Counted from the stretch's first letter, positions 47,650-60,716 are shown. The stretch: DNA of 64,000 nt from Anthopleura xanthogrammica (GCA_964019055.1 OZ025206.1:6792117-6856116); one strand, 5' to 3'. Notes: generated by a model not told the origin, from the letters alone. A program made the numbers and translations.

Positions 47650-48330
47650 GACATAGTGCACATAACCTTTTTTCAATACCTTCAGTACTGATTCTACATG
47701 AAGTAAATAGTTGAATGGCAAAATATTCCTTGAGTTGAGTGTTGCGTCTATAAGTTATAAAGGTTTATACTTCCAATATGTAAATGACTATGACGTCTAC
47801 TAAGGCGTTATTAAATAATACAAAATTGATCTGGTTCACAAAAACAGAATTTAAAAAGCAAAATTATTTTAATCATGGTTTACATAAAAGATATTTTAAA
47901 TTTGTTTTCTCAAAACGGCCAGTGTTTAGTATATCTAGTTACAACAAACACACTAAAATACCTTAGTAAACGTCAGAGTTCTTATAACTTATTGCGATTT
48001 TGAGCCGCCAATACGGGTTCATATTGGCGGCTAGTTCCAACGCCGTCAGTATAACCCGTATTCGCGGCTCAAAATCGCAATAAGTTTTGTATCGCGATTT
48101 TCCTATCGACCAGCAATTCTTAGCCGACAATACGGGTTTATATTGCCGGCTCTCTCCCAATGAAACTTATAGGAGAATCGCGATACATTAACATATTGGA
48201 AATATAAACCTTCATAACTTAAAGACGTATCACTCAAATCAAGAAATATTTTATCATTCAAATATTTACTTTATGTAGAATAAGTATTGAAGGCATTGAA
48301 AAAAAGGTTATGTGAACTTTAAACACCTCT
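47650..48330. mobile_element. Long foldback element at start of unit C with nested hairpin MITE
   Basis: It is nearly identical to 31310-31975, including the nested MITE at about 47990-48190 (slightly longer than in B). Confidence 0.7.
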
Positions 48331-49250
48331 TTCTTTACACCTGACCGCTATTCATTCGTTCATTCATGGAATCTAAAATACGCTGAAATCATAACAACAA
48401 GACGCACTTGATACCATTGTACCAAAATAGCATGATCTGATATCGAGGGACCACTTTAGAGCCTCCAGAAAGTGTTTGAATGCAACGAGTAAGGTTAAAG
48501 GAAGCCAATAATTGAATATTTTGGCTGGGGGCGACCGAATAAGTGTAGTACTTTAGGTAGAAAGTGTGGATAACACGTGTAAAATCGGAAATTACTCAAC
48601 CAAACGGAGCAAAATATTTTATTGATACGTAGACACAGACAACTGTAATTCACAGATTGTAAGGTTCAGTATATTAGTACTAACTTTGACTGGAATGCAT
48701 TCCTTTTAATTATCTCCGATTTGTATAAACCGTTGAAGAAAGTAGGTGGTTTTTATACATTTTCCTTGTTTCGACCGACTTTGACCGGCCTAAATATTTC
48801 GTAATCTACGAGCTTCACATTGAAAATAATCATCCACAGGACTACAAATGCAGACAGACTGTCTAATCCCATTGCTGGCTTCTCTCGTATATCCATAAAA
48901 AAAACGTAGATCGCAAACGAATCTTCTACTATACCACGGCTCAAAACGCAAGCAAAATGGCTGCGAAGACAGTTCGAAGCCGGCAAAATCTCGCGCATGC
49001 GCAGACATATTGTATATATATGCTCTCCTTCACATCTCTCTAATTTGACTTTCAAACTTTCCTGCATGATGACAAATGGACCTAACAGAAATCCAAAAAC
49101 CTAACTTCATAGTTCTTGTAGTTATTTCATGATCAATACAGTATCTTGGATGCCGAAAAGTATAGTCCCCAAAATTTTTCTGACAAAAAAAAAGTCTAAA
49201 AACCTATTGAACTTGAACTCGGAAAACATGCTGAATTGCGGGCATATGCG

Positions 49251-49459
49251 CCAATGGTTTTCGTTATTTCAACCAATAGCAATGAAGATTAACACGGAAC
49301 CAATGAAGTTCTTATTTCCCTGTCATGTGATTATTTCCACCAATCACCGACTGCCAACAAACGGAAAACATCCTTCGTTATGTAGATACAGCGTCATATA
49401 TGGGTGATCAGCAAAGCCCTTATTCGTCACTCTTTGGCACCTTTTGGATCAACAACAAG
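49251..49459 (+). promoter_or_regulatory. Promoter and non-coding exon 1 of peptide gene copy C
   Basis: The first of four conserved CCAAT boxes is at 49251-49255, TATATGG is at 49397-49403, and the exon ends at 49459 (CAACAAG) before GTAAG. Arrangement as in A and B. Confidence 0.62.
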
Positions 49460-49628
49460 GTAAGAAGGAAATGGTGAAAATACATTGAATTAAGTTTATT
49501 TATTTATTTCCCGACCCTCTTGCTGAGGATTAACGGTTGGTTTATGTGAAATGTTAAGTTTTCACGTTCAATCCTCCTTAGGAATGTGTGATCAGTAAAT
49601 CACTCAAGAAATAATACTCGAGGAGTCT

Positions 49629-50025
49629 TGTGAGTTAGCTTGAGTTAGCTTGAGTTAGCCATGCCCTGAGTTTGATCAGCAAAGAGGTTGATTCAGGGTT
49701 CACTCTGTAAGTTAGCCGTGCCCTGACTTTCATCAGCCCAGAGGTTGTTTCGGGGTTCTATCTGTGAGTTAGCCATGCCCTGACTTAGATCAGCCCAGAG
49801 GTTGTCTCAGGGTTCTATCTGTGAGTTAGCCATGCCCTGACTTAGATCAGCCAAGAGGTTATTACAGGGTTCACTCTGTGAGTTAGCCGTGCCCTGACTT
49901 AGATCAGTTCAGAGGTTGTTTCAAGGTTCGATCTGCAATGACTTAGACTTGCCCTGACTTTGATAAGCCTAGAGGTTGATTCAGGGTTCACTCTGTAAGT
50001 TAGCAGTGCCCTGACTTATACCCCA
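49629..50025. repeat. Minisatellite of about 60-bp units (unit C)
   Basis: Six to seven copies of the TTAGCC...CCTGACTTAGATCAG unit also found in unit A, with different unit order and variants. Confidence 0.85.
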
Positions 50026-50765
50026 TTCACACCGAACCTTTAAACTTGCTTAAAAACTGTTTAGTTAAACTAGTGCTCTTTTATTCGTCACACAGCTCGA
50101 ACGCCTAACTACCTTTCAAACCTTCTTTAACTAATTAAAGCTACTTTAACGAGATAATTCTTACCCTGTATAAAAATGGCTGCCAAATGACGAAGAAAGA
50201 AGAAACTTAGGATTAAACATTTCCGGCTAACACTCCCTCTCCTTTTAGTGCTTTGATAATATCAAATTAAATATTTCAATATCTAGTCAGATTATCTATC
50301 CTTTTTGATATTAATATTAATACCATATTAGACTAATAGATTATTCTAATATATAGATTTAGGCACTGTCTAAAAGCGGAGCTCCCAAGAATAGTATCAA
50401 ATATAGTGCTAAAAACGTGACAATTGTGTGACGCGGCATTACGCCGGTTACAGCGTTACCACTTTTGTTGATTTTACCAGAAGGAAAAACTGAAAGAAAA
50501 GCCATTATTTTAAGCCTTCAAAAGCATTAGAAAACTTACTCAATTCGAAGAAAAATAATTATAGATTATAGAGCATTTGAACATATGTAAAGAACAAAGG
50601 ATTTTATTCAGCAAATGTTAAGTTATACGAATTTTTTAGGTGGAAAGTGAACTACACTGAAAATTGTCGAAAAATATTATTCACTCGAACTTCACATGCA
50701 ACAAGAGACATATTCATTAATGCAAGATAATAATTTTCTTTGTTAGTAATTGGTCTTTGAAAAGT

Positions 50766-52440
50766 TGTATTTTTTTCAGAGTTTATTTCTAACTTCGTTA
50801 TCCAGCGAAATATCTTACAAAAACATAAGCTTATCCATAAAACACAAACGAGCTCATTATTTTTGCGATTGTGTACTAATACGAGCTGGAAAAGCCCGAT
50901 AAATAACGAATATTTGGTGTAATATGTATTCCTTTTTCATATTTCATTCATAAAACAAATTATCTATAAAAATGTCAAAATATCCATTATATAAATGATG
51001 ATGAAATATGGAATTTTGTTTTGACATCAGAATTCCTCGCGTGAGGTTCGCTGGCCGTCAAATATATTTCTTTAAAGAACTAAGTCTTTTTACTAAGTCT
51101 TAGCCTTTTTCTCTTGAAATGAGATCAGCAGTATGGTTCGCGCAGTACGATCCGGATTTTTGCGGTGGATTTTACTAATTTTTGCGGTGGAGTGCGTCGG
51201 ATTTAATTATATTCAGGTTTTTGCGGTGGATTTAATTAATTTCGTAAAATGGTCCGTTTGATGACGTCACGTATTCATTTATTGAGACTTACAACAATAC
51301 GACGGGCTATTATTTTCGAGGTTGCTTCCAACAAGTCCAGGCAAGTCTATTGTGCACCACACAATGAAACAGTAAAACTGCTGACTTGAACGATTGTTTA
51401 ACGAATGAGACTCGAGAGCAAACGATTGACGTCAATACTCCATATCAATCTTGTGTAGTTGGAAGTTCCTTGGAAAAATTGATCTCAACTCCTGTCTTGT
51501 GCAAACTTTTGAACTATTGATCGCTCAATCGATGATATCCCTATGGAACTTTTCGATTCTCTGCCTGAATCGGAGGTCAAGGAAATGTTTTGTTAATCTT
51601 TTTTTTTTCTCTAATTTCTTTATATCTAAGAAAAATGAATTGTGTTTTCTAGGAATGCTCATCGATTCCGATGAGATGTTCAAGCCTATTTCGGATTCTG
51701 AGTGGAATGATTTGCCCTATTGTGTCCAACACAATACAATTAATGACTCATAAACGACTAACAATGGTAAAAGGAAGTTACTGCTTATTATTCAAATACG
51801 AAGGAAAACGTTTGAGTGTAAAATCTATATTCATCAGAAATAACAATATTAAACATTCTCTTCGTCACTACTTAGATTAAAGCTTTCTTCCTTGGTACTA
51901 TTGGGACTGTAGTGATGTACTGTTTTGCAGGCATGCGCATCTCGAGATCACACTTTTGAGTGTATTCTAATTGATTAAAAATGAAAAGTTGAGAAACTCT
52001 AAAGGCTGTTGAACTAGGAAAATTAACTAGCTTTTCGTGCCAAAGATACTTTGGGCATTTTACTGTTATGTGCTGTTTCCACAAAGAACACAACTTGATA
52101 GCCTGATCTCTAAGCTAATGATAGCGTGATAGCCAGATAGGTAAGCTATTGATAGCCTGATCGCTAAGCTAATGACAGCCTGATAGCCCGATCGCTAAGC
52201 TAATGATAGTCTGATAGCCTGATAGCTAAGCTAATGATAGCCTGATAGCTAAGCTAATGATAGCCTAATAGCCGGGTAAGTAAGCTAATGATAGCCTGAT
52301 AGCATTAACTATCAAGCTATTAGCCTGATAGCCTGATAGCATTAACTATCAAGCTATCATTAGCGTCCTTAGCTTGTCGAGAGTTTCTGCAGCTATTTTA
52401 TACATTTTTTGTCGATATTTTTACGAAATGTTAGTTAACA
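50766..52440. other. Sequence unique to unit C within intron 1
   Basis: No convincing gene. It contains two to three TTTTTGCGGTGGA repeats (51158-51230) and a 100-codon frame at 51451 without recognisable features. It ends in the TAGCCTGATAG minisatellite listed separately. Confidence 0.4.
52093..52375. repeat. Minisatellite built from GATAGCCTGATAGCTAAGCT
   Basis: About nine imperfect units of 20-37 bp, ending in an inverted pair around AGCATTAACTATCAAGCTAT. Confidence 0.85.
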
Positions 52441-53524
52441 TTAATGAATTTACCCCCGTTTCTTTACACCTGACCGCTTTGCTTCATAATGCGAAAATTA
52501 TCTGATTTTAAAAACATCTCCTAGACAGTCAAACACTCCGTTCTAATTCTTGTTCATATTATTATCGTATTAGACATCTATTACTGACACGTAATTAGAC
52601 ACCCCTTTCTTTACACCTGATTGCTTGAGTGTATAATAATTAGAAAGGTGTGAAACTGTGGCTGCAAAAATTCACAACGACCCCCACTCGAAGCTCAATA
52701 TAAAATGATACACAATATAAACAATACTTTTAACAATACATAATTTCTCCAGCCATGTGCGATGCGTGACATTAAAATCTCAATCAAAAATTTCGATAGG
52801 ATAAGCTGTAGAAATTTCCCCACAATCTAGATATAGCTATGATCTATTGATGTAGGAAGTTTATAGAAAAAACGTGGCGTTTTTATTTATTTATTTATAC
52901 ACAATATTTATACAGAGGTGCCCAGTTTCAAAGAGTTCGGCGAAATTGGGATTTTGGGAAAACCTCTCATTTCGATATATCTAACGTCCTTTAATAAATA
53001 AATCTTTATTCAATGAGTGATTAAGATTTTAAGCTGATTTTTCTTGAGTTATACAAGCTATACCTAAAAATAGATATATCAAAAATTCAAGGCAATTTAT
53101 TAAATGGTGATCTTTCTACAGCCCAATATTTTGTATGCGTCAAATTTTAGGTTCCATTTTAGACCGTTGTCATAACTTTTTTCAAATTTGTACACAAGCT
53201 GAACCTGTAATAGATGATAAGATGCTGAAACTTTCAGAAAAATCGTACACGAGGATGAGTAGAAAAAATCCAAGGACTAAAAATATAATTGTTTAGATTT
53301 CCGCCGTCATAGGTCATCCACTTAGAAAAAATGAAAATAAAGTACACTGATAGAATTAAGGATAATCAAATTACTAATTACTAATTAATATATGAAAAAA
53401 TCAGTCAAATTGACATTATATATTAACGTGATTGACGGCTGATTTTGTCATGAATAATAAGATCCGCCCATTGATGTCCAAAATTTCTCGCCATGAGCTG
53501 ATTGCTCTGCAATCTCGTCTCGAT

Positions 53525-53605
53525 TAGCCTGAGTATCAGGCTTTCGAAGGGGAGGGGGGTCCCCCGCTTCGAAGTCCCCGCTTCGAAGGCCTGATACTCA
53601 GGCTA
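53525..53605. mobile_element. 81-bp hairpin MITE with perfect 9-bp target duplication
   Basis: TAGCCTGAGTATCAGGC at the left is inverted at the right. CGTCTCGAT flanks both sides (53516-53524, 53606-53614). The TAGCCTG ends resemble those of the element at 59618-60272. Confidence 0.88.
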
Positions 53606-54819
53606 CGTCTCGATCGAAAAATAAGTCTTCAAAATCAATCTTACTCCTAGGCCGAATGTATGGAGAAGTAAAACTACGTTCTGTCAACTTGTGGCGTGTT
53701 CACTGCGGGAGCGAAAAACAAACGTATTGAAAAAGCGGAGTCTGCCTTGCGCTTTGCTTTACATTGTCTATACTACTAATTCGTGCTTTGAAAGCCGTTT
53801 TTTTTTTTTGTACAATACCTGAGATTTTTCTTTTTTTTTTTTCTTGTTCCCTTTTGTGTTATGTACGTTTCTATTTTGCCCTTTATTTCCTTTGAATTAA
53901 GGAAGTTCGGGACCCTTGCAACTGCGCATCCATTCCGCGCATCTGGTTTTTTTTATTACTTATCTAAGTGTTTTTGATGTTTCATCCTAATATTACGTAA
54001 ATGCGAAACCACCTCCACCATCAACATAAGGATTTCTAAGATTTAGCTTTATTTCCGTTGTAAAAACAATTTTTCCCCGAACACATTCATAATCTTATTG
54101 CCAGTTATCAGCTCCGTTTGTATCGTTTTACAACAAAATGGTTCTTCACGAAAACTCAATCTAGGAAAAGAAATTCAAACTCAGAAGACCCTGAATTCGA
54201 TTGCAATAGATTCTAGAGACACGAAGACACGAGAGAACAAAATGAATGACAAATACGTCATAAGCGGTCATAAAGGTACTATAACCCAGTCTCGCACAGA
54301 CACGAACGATGATTTTTGCCCAGAATTTGAAGATTCTTGACACTAAATCTCGTTCATTAGCATAGTGCCCCCTATTTTTATTTTACATTTGAGTTTATCA
54401 TGTAAATTCTTCTCATAATATGAAATAAAAAATGCATCGTTTTTGATCGGAAAATGTAATAATTTTTACATTTTATATTTATTATTGTCACAAAAGTTGG
54501 ATACATATTCCTCTTTTGCTTGACATATTTATTGCTTCGATAGATTCCAATGTGTAATTATGTTAATCATATATGAGATAAGAAGGTTGTTTCCATAACA
54601 GTTATTTGTTTGTGTTCAACATTGAGAAAATGTCTGAAAGATGTCTTTTTTTGGTCAAACGTTTGTTCAACTTTTGCGATAGAAAGTACAAAAAACCTCC
54701 CCAGTCTACCCCTCTTAATTCGAAAACGAGCACGGTGTCCCCCATTTTTTATTTTATTTTTGAGTTTCACCTATGAAGTTCTTTTTGTAGACAAAGTTTG
54801 AAGAAAAGTTTCTTGCAGG

Positions 54820-56615
54820 ATCCATCCATCCATCCATCCATCCATCCATCCATCCATCCATCCATCCATCCATCCATCCATCCATCCATCCATCCATCCA
54901 TCCATCCATCCATCCATCCATCCATCCATCCATCCATCCATCCATCCATCCATCCATCCATCCATCCATCCATCCATCCATCCATCCATCCATCCATCCA
55001 TCCATCCATCCATCCATCCATCCATCCATCCATCCATCCATCCATCCATCCATCCATCCATCCATCCATCCATCCATCCATCCATCCATCCATCCATCCA
55101 TCCATCCATCCATCCATCCATCCATCCATCCATCCATCCATCCATCCATCCATCCATCCATCCATCCATCCATCCATCCATCCATCCATCCATCCATCCA
55201 TCCATCCATCCATCCATCCATCCATCCATCCATCCATCCATCCATCCATCCATCCATCCATCCATCCATCCATCCATCCATCCATCCATCCATCCATCCA
55301 TCCATCCATCCATCCATCCATCCATCCATCCATCCATCCATCCATCCATCCATCCATCCATCCATCCATCCATCCATCCATCCATCCATCCATCCATCCA
55401 TCCATCCATCCATCCATCCATCCATCCATCCATCCATCCATCCATCCATCCATCCATCCATCCATCCATCCATCCATCCATCCATCCATCCATCCATCCA
55501 TCCATCCATCCATCCATCCATCCATCCATCCATCCATCCATCCATCCATCCATCCATCCATCCATCCATCCATCCATCCATCCATCCATCCATCCATCCA
55601 TCCATCCATCCATCCATCCATCCATCCATCCATCCATCCATCCATCCATCCATCCATCCATCCATCCATCCATCCATCCATCCATCCATCCATCCATCCA
55701 TCCATCCATCCATCCATCCATCCATCCATCCATCCATCCATCCATCCATCCATCCATCCATCCATCCATCCATCCATCCATCCATCCATCCATCCATCCA
55801 TCCATCCATCCATCCATCCATCCATCCATCCATCCATCCATCCATCCATCCATCCATCCATCCATCCATCCATCCATCCATCCATCCATCCATCCATCCA
55901 TCCATCCATCCATCCATCCATCCATCCATCCATCCATCCATCCATCCATCCATCCATCCATCCATCCATCCATCCATCCATCCATCCATCCATCCATCCA
56001 TCCATCCATCCATCCATCCATCCATCCATCCATCCATCCATCCATCCATCCATCCATCCATCCATCCATCCATCCATCCATCCATCCATCCATCCATCCA
56101 TCCATCCATCCATCCATCCATCCATCCATCCATCCATCCATCCATCCATCCATCCATCCATCCATCCATCCATCCATCCATCCATCCATCCATCCATCCA
56201 TCCATCCATCCATCCATCCATCCATCCATCCATCCATCCATCCATCCATCCATCCATCCATCCATCCATCCATCCATCCATCCATCCATCCATCCATCCA
56301 TCCATCCATCCATCCATCCATCCATCCATCCATCCATCCATCCATCCATCCATCCATCCATCCATCCATCCATCCATCCATCCATCCATCCATCCATCCA
56401 TCCATCCATCCATCCATCCATCCATCCATCCATCCATCCATCCATCCATCCATCCATCCATCCATCCATCCATCCATCCATCCATCCATCCATCCATCCA
56501 TCCATCCATCCATCCATCCATCCATCCATCCATCCATCCATCCATCCATCCATCCATCCATCCATCCATCCATCCATCCATCCATCCATCCATCCATCCA
56601 TCCATCCATCCATCC
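54820..56615. repeat. Pure (ATCC)449 microsatellite, 1.8 kb
   Basis: There are 1,796 bp of ATCC with no interruption that I can see, ending 79 bp before the splice acceptor of peptide gene C. Long open frames on both strands (WMDG and IHPS repeats) are by-products. The exact unit number may reflect assembly. Confidence 0.97.
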
Positions 56616-56699
56616 ATTCATTATTATGCTTGAGCAATATATTTTGCTTGTTTGTTTGCTTAATAGCTTGCCCTATGTCTTGCTTTCTTTTCAGTTAAC

Positions 56700-58088
56700 A
56701 TGGCCGTCATTCATAAGATTATTTTGGCGCTTCTCGTCGTCCACGTGGCTCTGGTTCTGTCCGCAAGTAAGAGTGAAACTTCATAAAAATCTATACCTCT
56801 GTATTCTATCTATGAATTCCAGCATTATTTAGACACGCATCTGAAAACTATAGCTTTAGTTGCATTCTCGTACCTACTGAGACCCTACTCTATCATAAAC
56901 TGAGTAGGGTCTAGGTACGAGAATGTTTTGATTGTCTAAACGAAATCCTGGGTAATAAAGCGATACTGAGTGCAGTTGCCTCTCACCTCTTGTTTATAAA
57001 ACCGGTCTCGAGTTCGATTCCTGAGTTTCAATATCATATGGAAGAAGAATTTGTAAGGTATCTTTTTTTGACTCGATGGTTTTTCTCCAGCTCATCTGGT
57101 TTTCCTCCCTCCGCACATCCCAACACGCTAAATTCCAATTCGAACTTTGAGTTAGCTCTGTCTTGACTTTAAAGTGCATACAAGCCCTGCAGGATGGCTT
57201 TATGATTTGATAGCCCTTAGAAAATAAATAAGAATGGTTTTTACTATTCTTTGATATCTCTTTTCGTTGCCGAGATATTCAATATAGAAATTACGAAGTG
57301 ATGACGTTATTTAAAGACCTTGTCCAAAGTGAAATCATTAAATAGAGAATATAGAGATGAGATGACGTCATTATTCAGGTTTGTCTGACTTTATAATTTA
57401 TTCTTAGCATTCTTGCTTTCAAAACAAAAGAAGATGACTATTTACGAATCCCTCGAGATTCAGTTTTGGTTTCTTTCGTCTGAGTTTTGGTTTATTAAAA
57501 GTATCTGCGCGCTTCGCTATTTGCACAAAGTGGCTGAAACTTATGTTGGTTACAGACCAAGGTAAGACAGTAAGTTTGGTATGTTTGATGGTGTTGCCAT
57601 GGAAACACCATATGTCTCAGCAACGAAAAGAGATATCAAAGAATAGTAAACACCATTCTTATTTATTTTATAAGGGCTTTCAAATCATGAAGCCATCCCG
57701 TAGGGCTTATATGTTTTTTTAAACAGCCCATAGATGATATGAAATTGTTTTGTTTGATGTCTGTTTGTTTTCGTGCAAAATTAATACTCGAGTCAGAAAC
57801 ATGTCTAAAATCGAAAATCTAAAAAGTGTTGTTGTGTCCTTGAAATTCAAGTCTTTAGTTTTGAACCCGTTCAGTCAATATAGTGGAATTTAGATATATG
57901 ATTGACATCATGACATCCTTTCTTTTACCAGCTGACTGCGGCTCTGGTCGTGAATATGAAGGCGCCTACTCCCGCAAGTGCAGATCCTCCTGCAAGAAAG
58001 GAGAACGGCATATTAGTATCTATGATAACAGGTGTTCTGGACAGAAGTGCTGCATGTGTCATGGACGCTGGGGCTGGGGAAGTGGCTG
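56700..58088 (+). CDS. Secreted cysteine-rich, defensin-like peptide, copy C (tail exon not in window)
   Basis: Exons are 56700-56766 (signal peptide) and 57932-58088 (seven cysteines in the same register as A and B). The acceptor and donor sites are intact. Exon 2 differs from copy B at seven bases, all changing amino acids. A homologue of exon 3 is not found down to 64000; similarity to the other units ends at 60714 inside intron 2. Without splicing, TAA follows Trp75 directly, which would still give a peptide with the full cysteine core. The tail exon may lie beyond the window or be lost. Confidence 0.75.
57178..57710. mobile_element. MITE of about 530 bp in intron 1 of copy C
   Basis: It is the counterpart of 36628-37170 with the same 90-bp inverted ends and small internal deletions. 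Confidence 0.78.
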
Positions 58089-58537
58089 GTAAGTACCAAT
58101 CATTAACGAAGGCAAATAGTCCCTTTCACGGCTCCCTGCGCCATCTTGAAAGGTAGCCGGGCCTTTGCATCGATAACACCTCACATTATGCTGAAGACTG
58201 ATCAGAAAATGTTGTAAATGCATCTTATGATATTTTTATTAATATATTATATATATTTTTACTTTTTTATATATTTTTTATCTTAATAGAGAGATACACC
58301 TAATTGCAAGAACTTTGTCATATATATATATATATAAAAAAATAGGGATTGATTAGAATTTTTATTGTTTTTATTCTAAAGCCCCCTAGATTAATGAAAC
58401 TGTTTTAATATATACCAACAAGATTATCTGTAGACTTTCAAAAGTCCTTCTTTCGCTCCGATCAATGCTCACTTCGCGCTTCGCGCTCTCATCCACAAAT
58501 AACATAGCGAGTACGACTTGTGGCAAGTCTAGATTAT

Positions 58538-58798
58538 CCCCGGGGGGGGGGGGGTCTTCGGGTCGTTTCATACGGGGATGCTCTGCACGGACTCTCTCGA
58601 CCCCTTACCCTCTGATAAACCAAATTTCAACAAAAAGTTACCCCTTTTATATGATTTTTTGCCTGAAAAGGTACCCCTTTTTATACCAAAATTCACAAAT
58701 TCCCACCCTTTTTCTATACCTGCGGCTTGAAAAACGTACCCCTTTCGGACGGAGCATCCCCGCATAGTCAATTATAGGGAATACCCCCCCCCCGGGAG
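58538..58798. mobile_element. 300-bp-family MITE, unit C copy (261 bp)
   Basis: AGATTAT flanks at 58531-58537 and 58799-58805. Same site as in unit B, so inserted before B and C separated. Confidence 0.88.
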
Positions 58799-59617
58799 AT
58801 TATCTCAAAAATATCAGTCTATACCTTCTAAACAGTGAAATAAGTACGTCTGTTTTGAAAACATAATTAATTCCTATTTTTTATTTTTTATTTTTATATG
58901 ACAACGTTCTTGCAATTAGGTGTATATAAGAAACAACAGAATTTTGATTTTTATCTAAACACTATTTAAGTCGATATATTTTCTATGACACCAAAAGTCT
59001 TGATGTTATTCTAAACGTGGAAAGTTGACGCAAAAAAAAAAAAAAAAAAAAACTAATAATCGACTAATAATTCAAAAATTAAACGAGCTAGACTTACCTA
59101 AGTCGATGTTTGGTGAATTCTTCTTCGACATCAGTCAGGAACGAAGGGATTAGCTTATGCTACCAAAATCATGTAACTCCGCATGACTAAGAACAATTTC
59201 GGTAGAATCGATATTTCGCTAATAAAGTAGATAAAATGAACTTATGTTTCAAGTACATCAATTTTGTCAGCGGTTACCCCCAAAAGTAAAGCATTATGGG
59301 TATTTTGAAATGGTGAATACAAAGTTTATATTTAGAAACCCTGAAATAAAAACGCATTCTCCTTTTCGTCTTCACAGCAGTGTGGATTTTGGATGAAGAC
59401 AGTACCCTACTGGCAAAACAGCCGTGTGATGTGAATCAATAAAGCGACTATATCATGGATGAAATTAAGATAAAAGTTATTATAAGTTTGAATGGAATAA
59501 AGTTTGTAAATTAAGATAAAAATTAAAATCACTGAACATTCTGTGTTAGTTTGCTACTGACTAGTAATCATGATGGAATACAGCTATTTCAAAAAAGGTA
59601 GTTGGTAAAGGTTTTGT

Positions 59618-60272
59618 AGCCTGCGTGCATCCGGAACATAACTGTGGTTAAGTCCGTCAGCGAACCATCGACAGTTTTCTTGTTTCATGACCCCCAGCAG
59701 CGTATCTGGATTTCAATACGCGCTCTGATTGGCTCTTTCTTAATTAGTTAAGAATGAATTGGCATAGCTGTCAATATTTTCACTAATCAATGGATTTTTC
59801 AGGGTCATGTTGGATACTAGATCTCGTAGGAAATTCTTCTATCATTTAAATTTCTATAGGCGCTTGTTTTACTAACAGAAAAGAACAGTTTCAAGATATA
59901 TCGGCTGTTTTGACCGTTGAATATTACGTCTACTTGTTTGTTGACCTTTGTTCTTTAAATCACTACTCTAAGAAATACAATACAAAATTTCTGTAGCATA
60001 ACACCGAAACTAACGCCAAACTTGGATCGCTAAGAAAGTCGTTGAATACCGCGGCAAATCGTTGCTCATCAATATTGACAGATATCTGTCAGTGTTCGGT
60101 TTATCTTTCTGCAGATCATTCTTTGGCGAACCAATCAGAACGCGTGTAAGAATGAATTGGCATAGCAGCCAATCACAGTCTATCTTATATAATCGTGCAA
60201 CCAGAACAAGGAATCTTGCGCTGATTCGCAGACCGTCTTAACCAGAGTTAAAGTTGGGCTGCACGCAGGCTA
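59618..60272. mobile_element. 655-bp element with AGCCTGCGTGCA inverted ends, unit C only
   Basis: AGCCTGCGTGCA and its inverse TGCACGCAGGCT lie at the ends, with AGGTTTTGT flanking on both sides (59609-59617, 60273-60281). Units A (around 25940) and B have the uninterrupted site. No transposase frame. Confidence 0.87.
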
Positions 60273-60716
60273 AGGTTTTGTCGTATGTTGCATACCAAGC
60301 TTGAAATGCACTATGGGCATGTGAATCCAAACAGCAGAATGTCACAACAATATTGAATTTTCCCAAACTTTGTCTGCAGGTTTTTGCGGCCGGCATATTT
60401 TCTTCAGTGCTAACTGAATAATGATAACTTTATTACAACATTAAATTTTGTTTTCGCGCGCACCTTTGTTTTCCTATATAGTTTGGTATCTAATGCCATT
60501 GTTTGTACTCTTACTGTAAGAACCTATGTTATGGAGGACATGATCTTGACCTTTAAAATTAAAAACGAATTTTTCCCGATTTTATTTTGACCTTTTACTT
60601 TTATCTAAATTGGGTTCGGCCCTTTGGATACGCGTGAAAACAAAAGGCGCGCAAACTAAATGCATGGACCGCTAGGATTGTTTAATTTTATTTACCGGAG
60701 ATCCCGCGGAGTAGAG

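Larger units (their letters stand above)
47508..60714. repeat. Tandem segmental duplication, unit C
   Basis: It begins as unit B does and keeps both the A-like part of intron 1 (49460-50765) and the B-like part (52440-54819), so it best represents the ancestral layout. It carries peptide gene copy C. Similarity to A and B stops at about 60714 inside intron 2. Confidence 0.85.

Noticed and set aside
48959..49045. Short plus-strand frame beginning AAAATGGCTGCGAAGAC in unit C
   Set aside because: The same start in unit B meets a stop after six codons, so it is not conserved.
54754..56637. Open frames of over 600 codons on both strands (WMDG and IHPS repeats), and similar frames at 22474-23551
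   Set aside because: They are the six-frame translations of a stop-free ATCC or TTCG microsatellite inside an intron; no other coding evidence.
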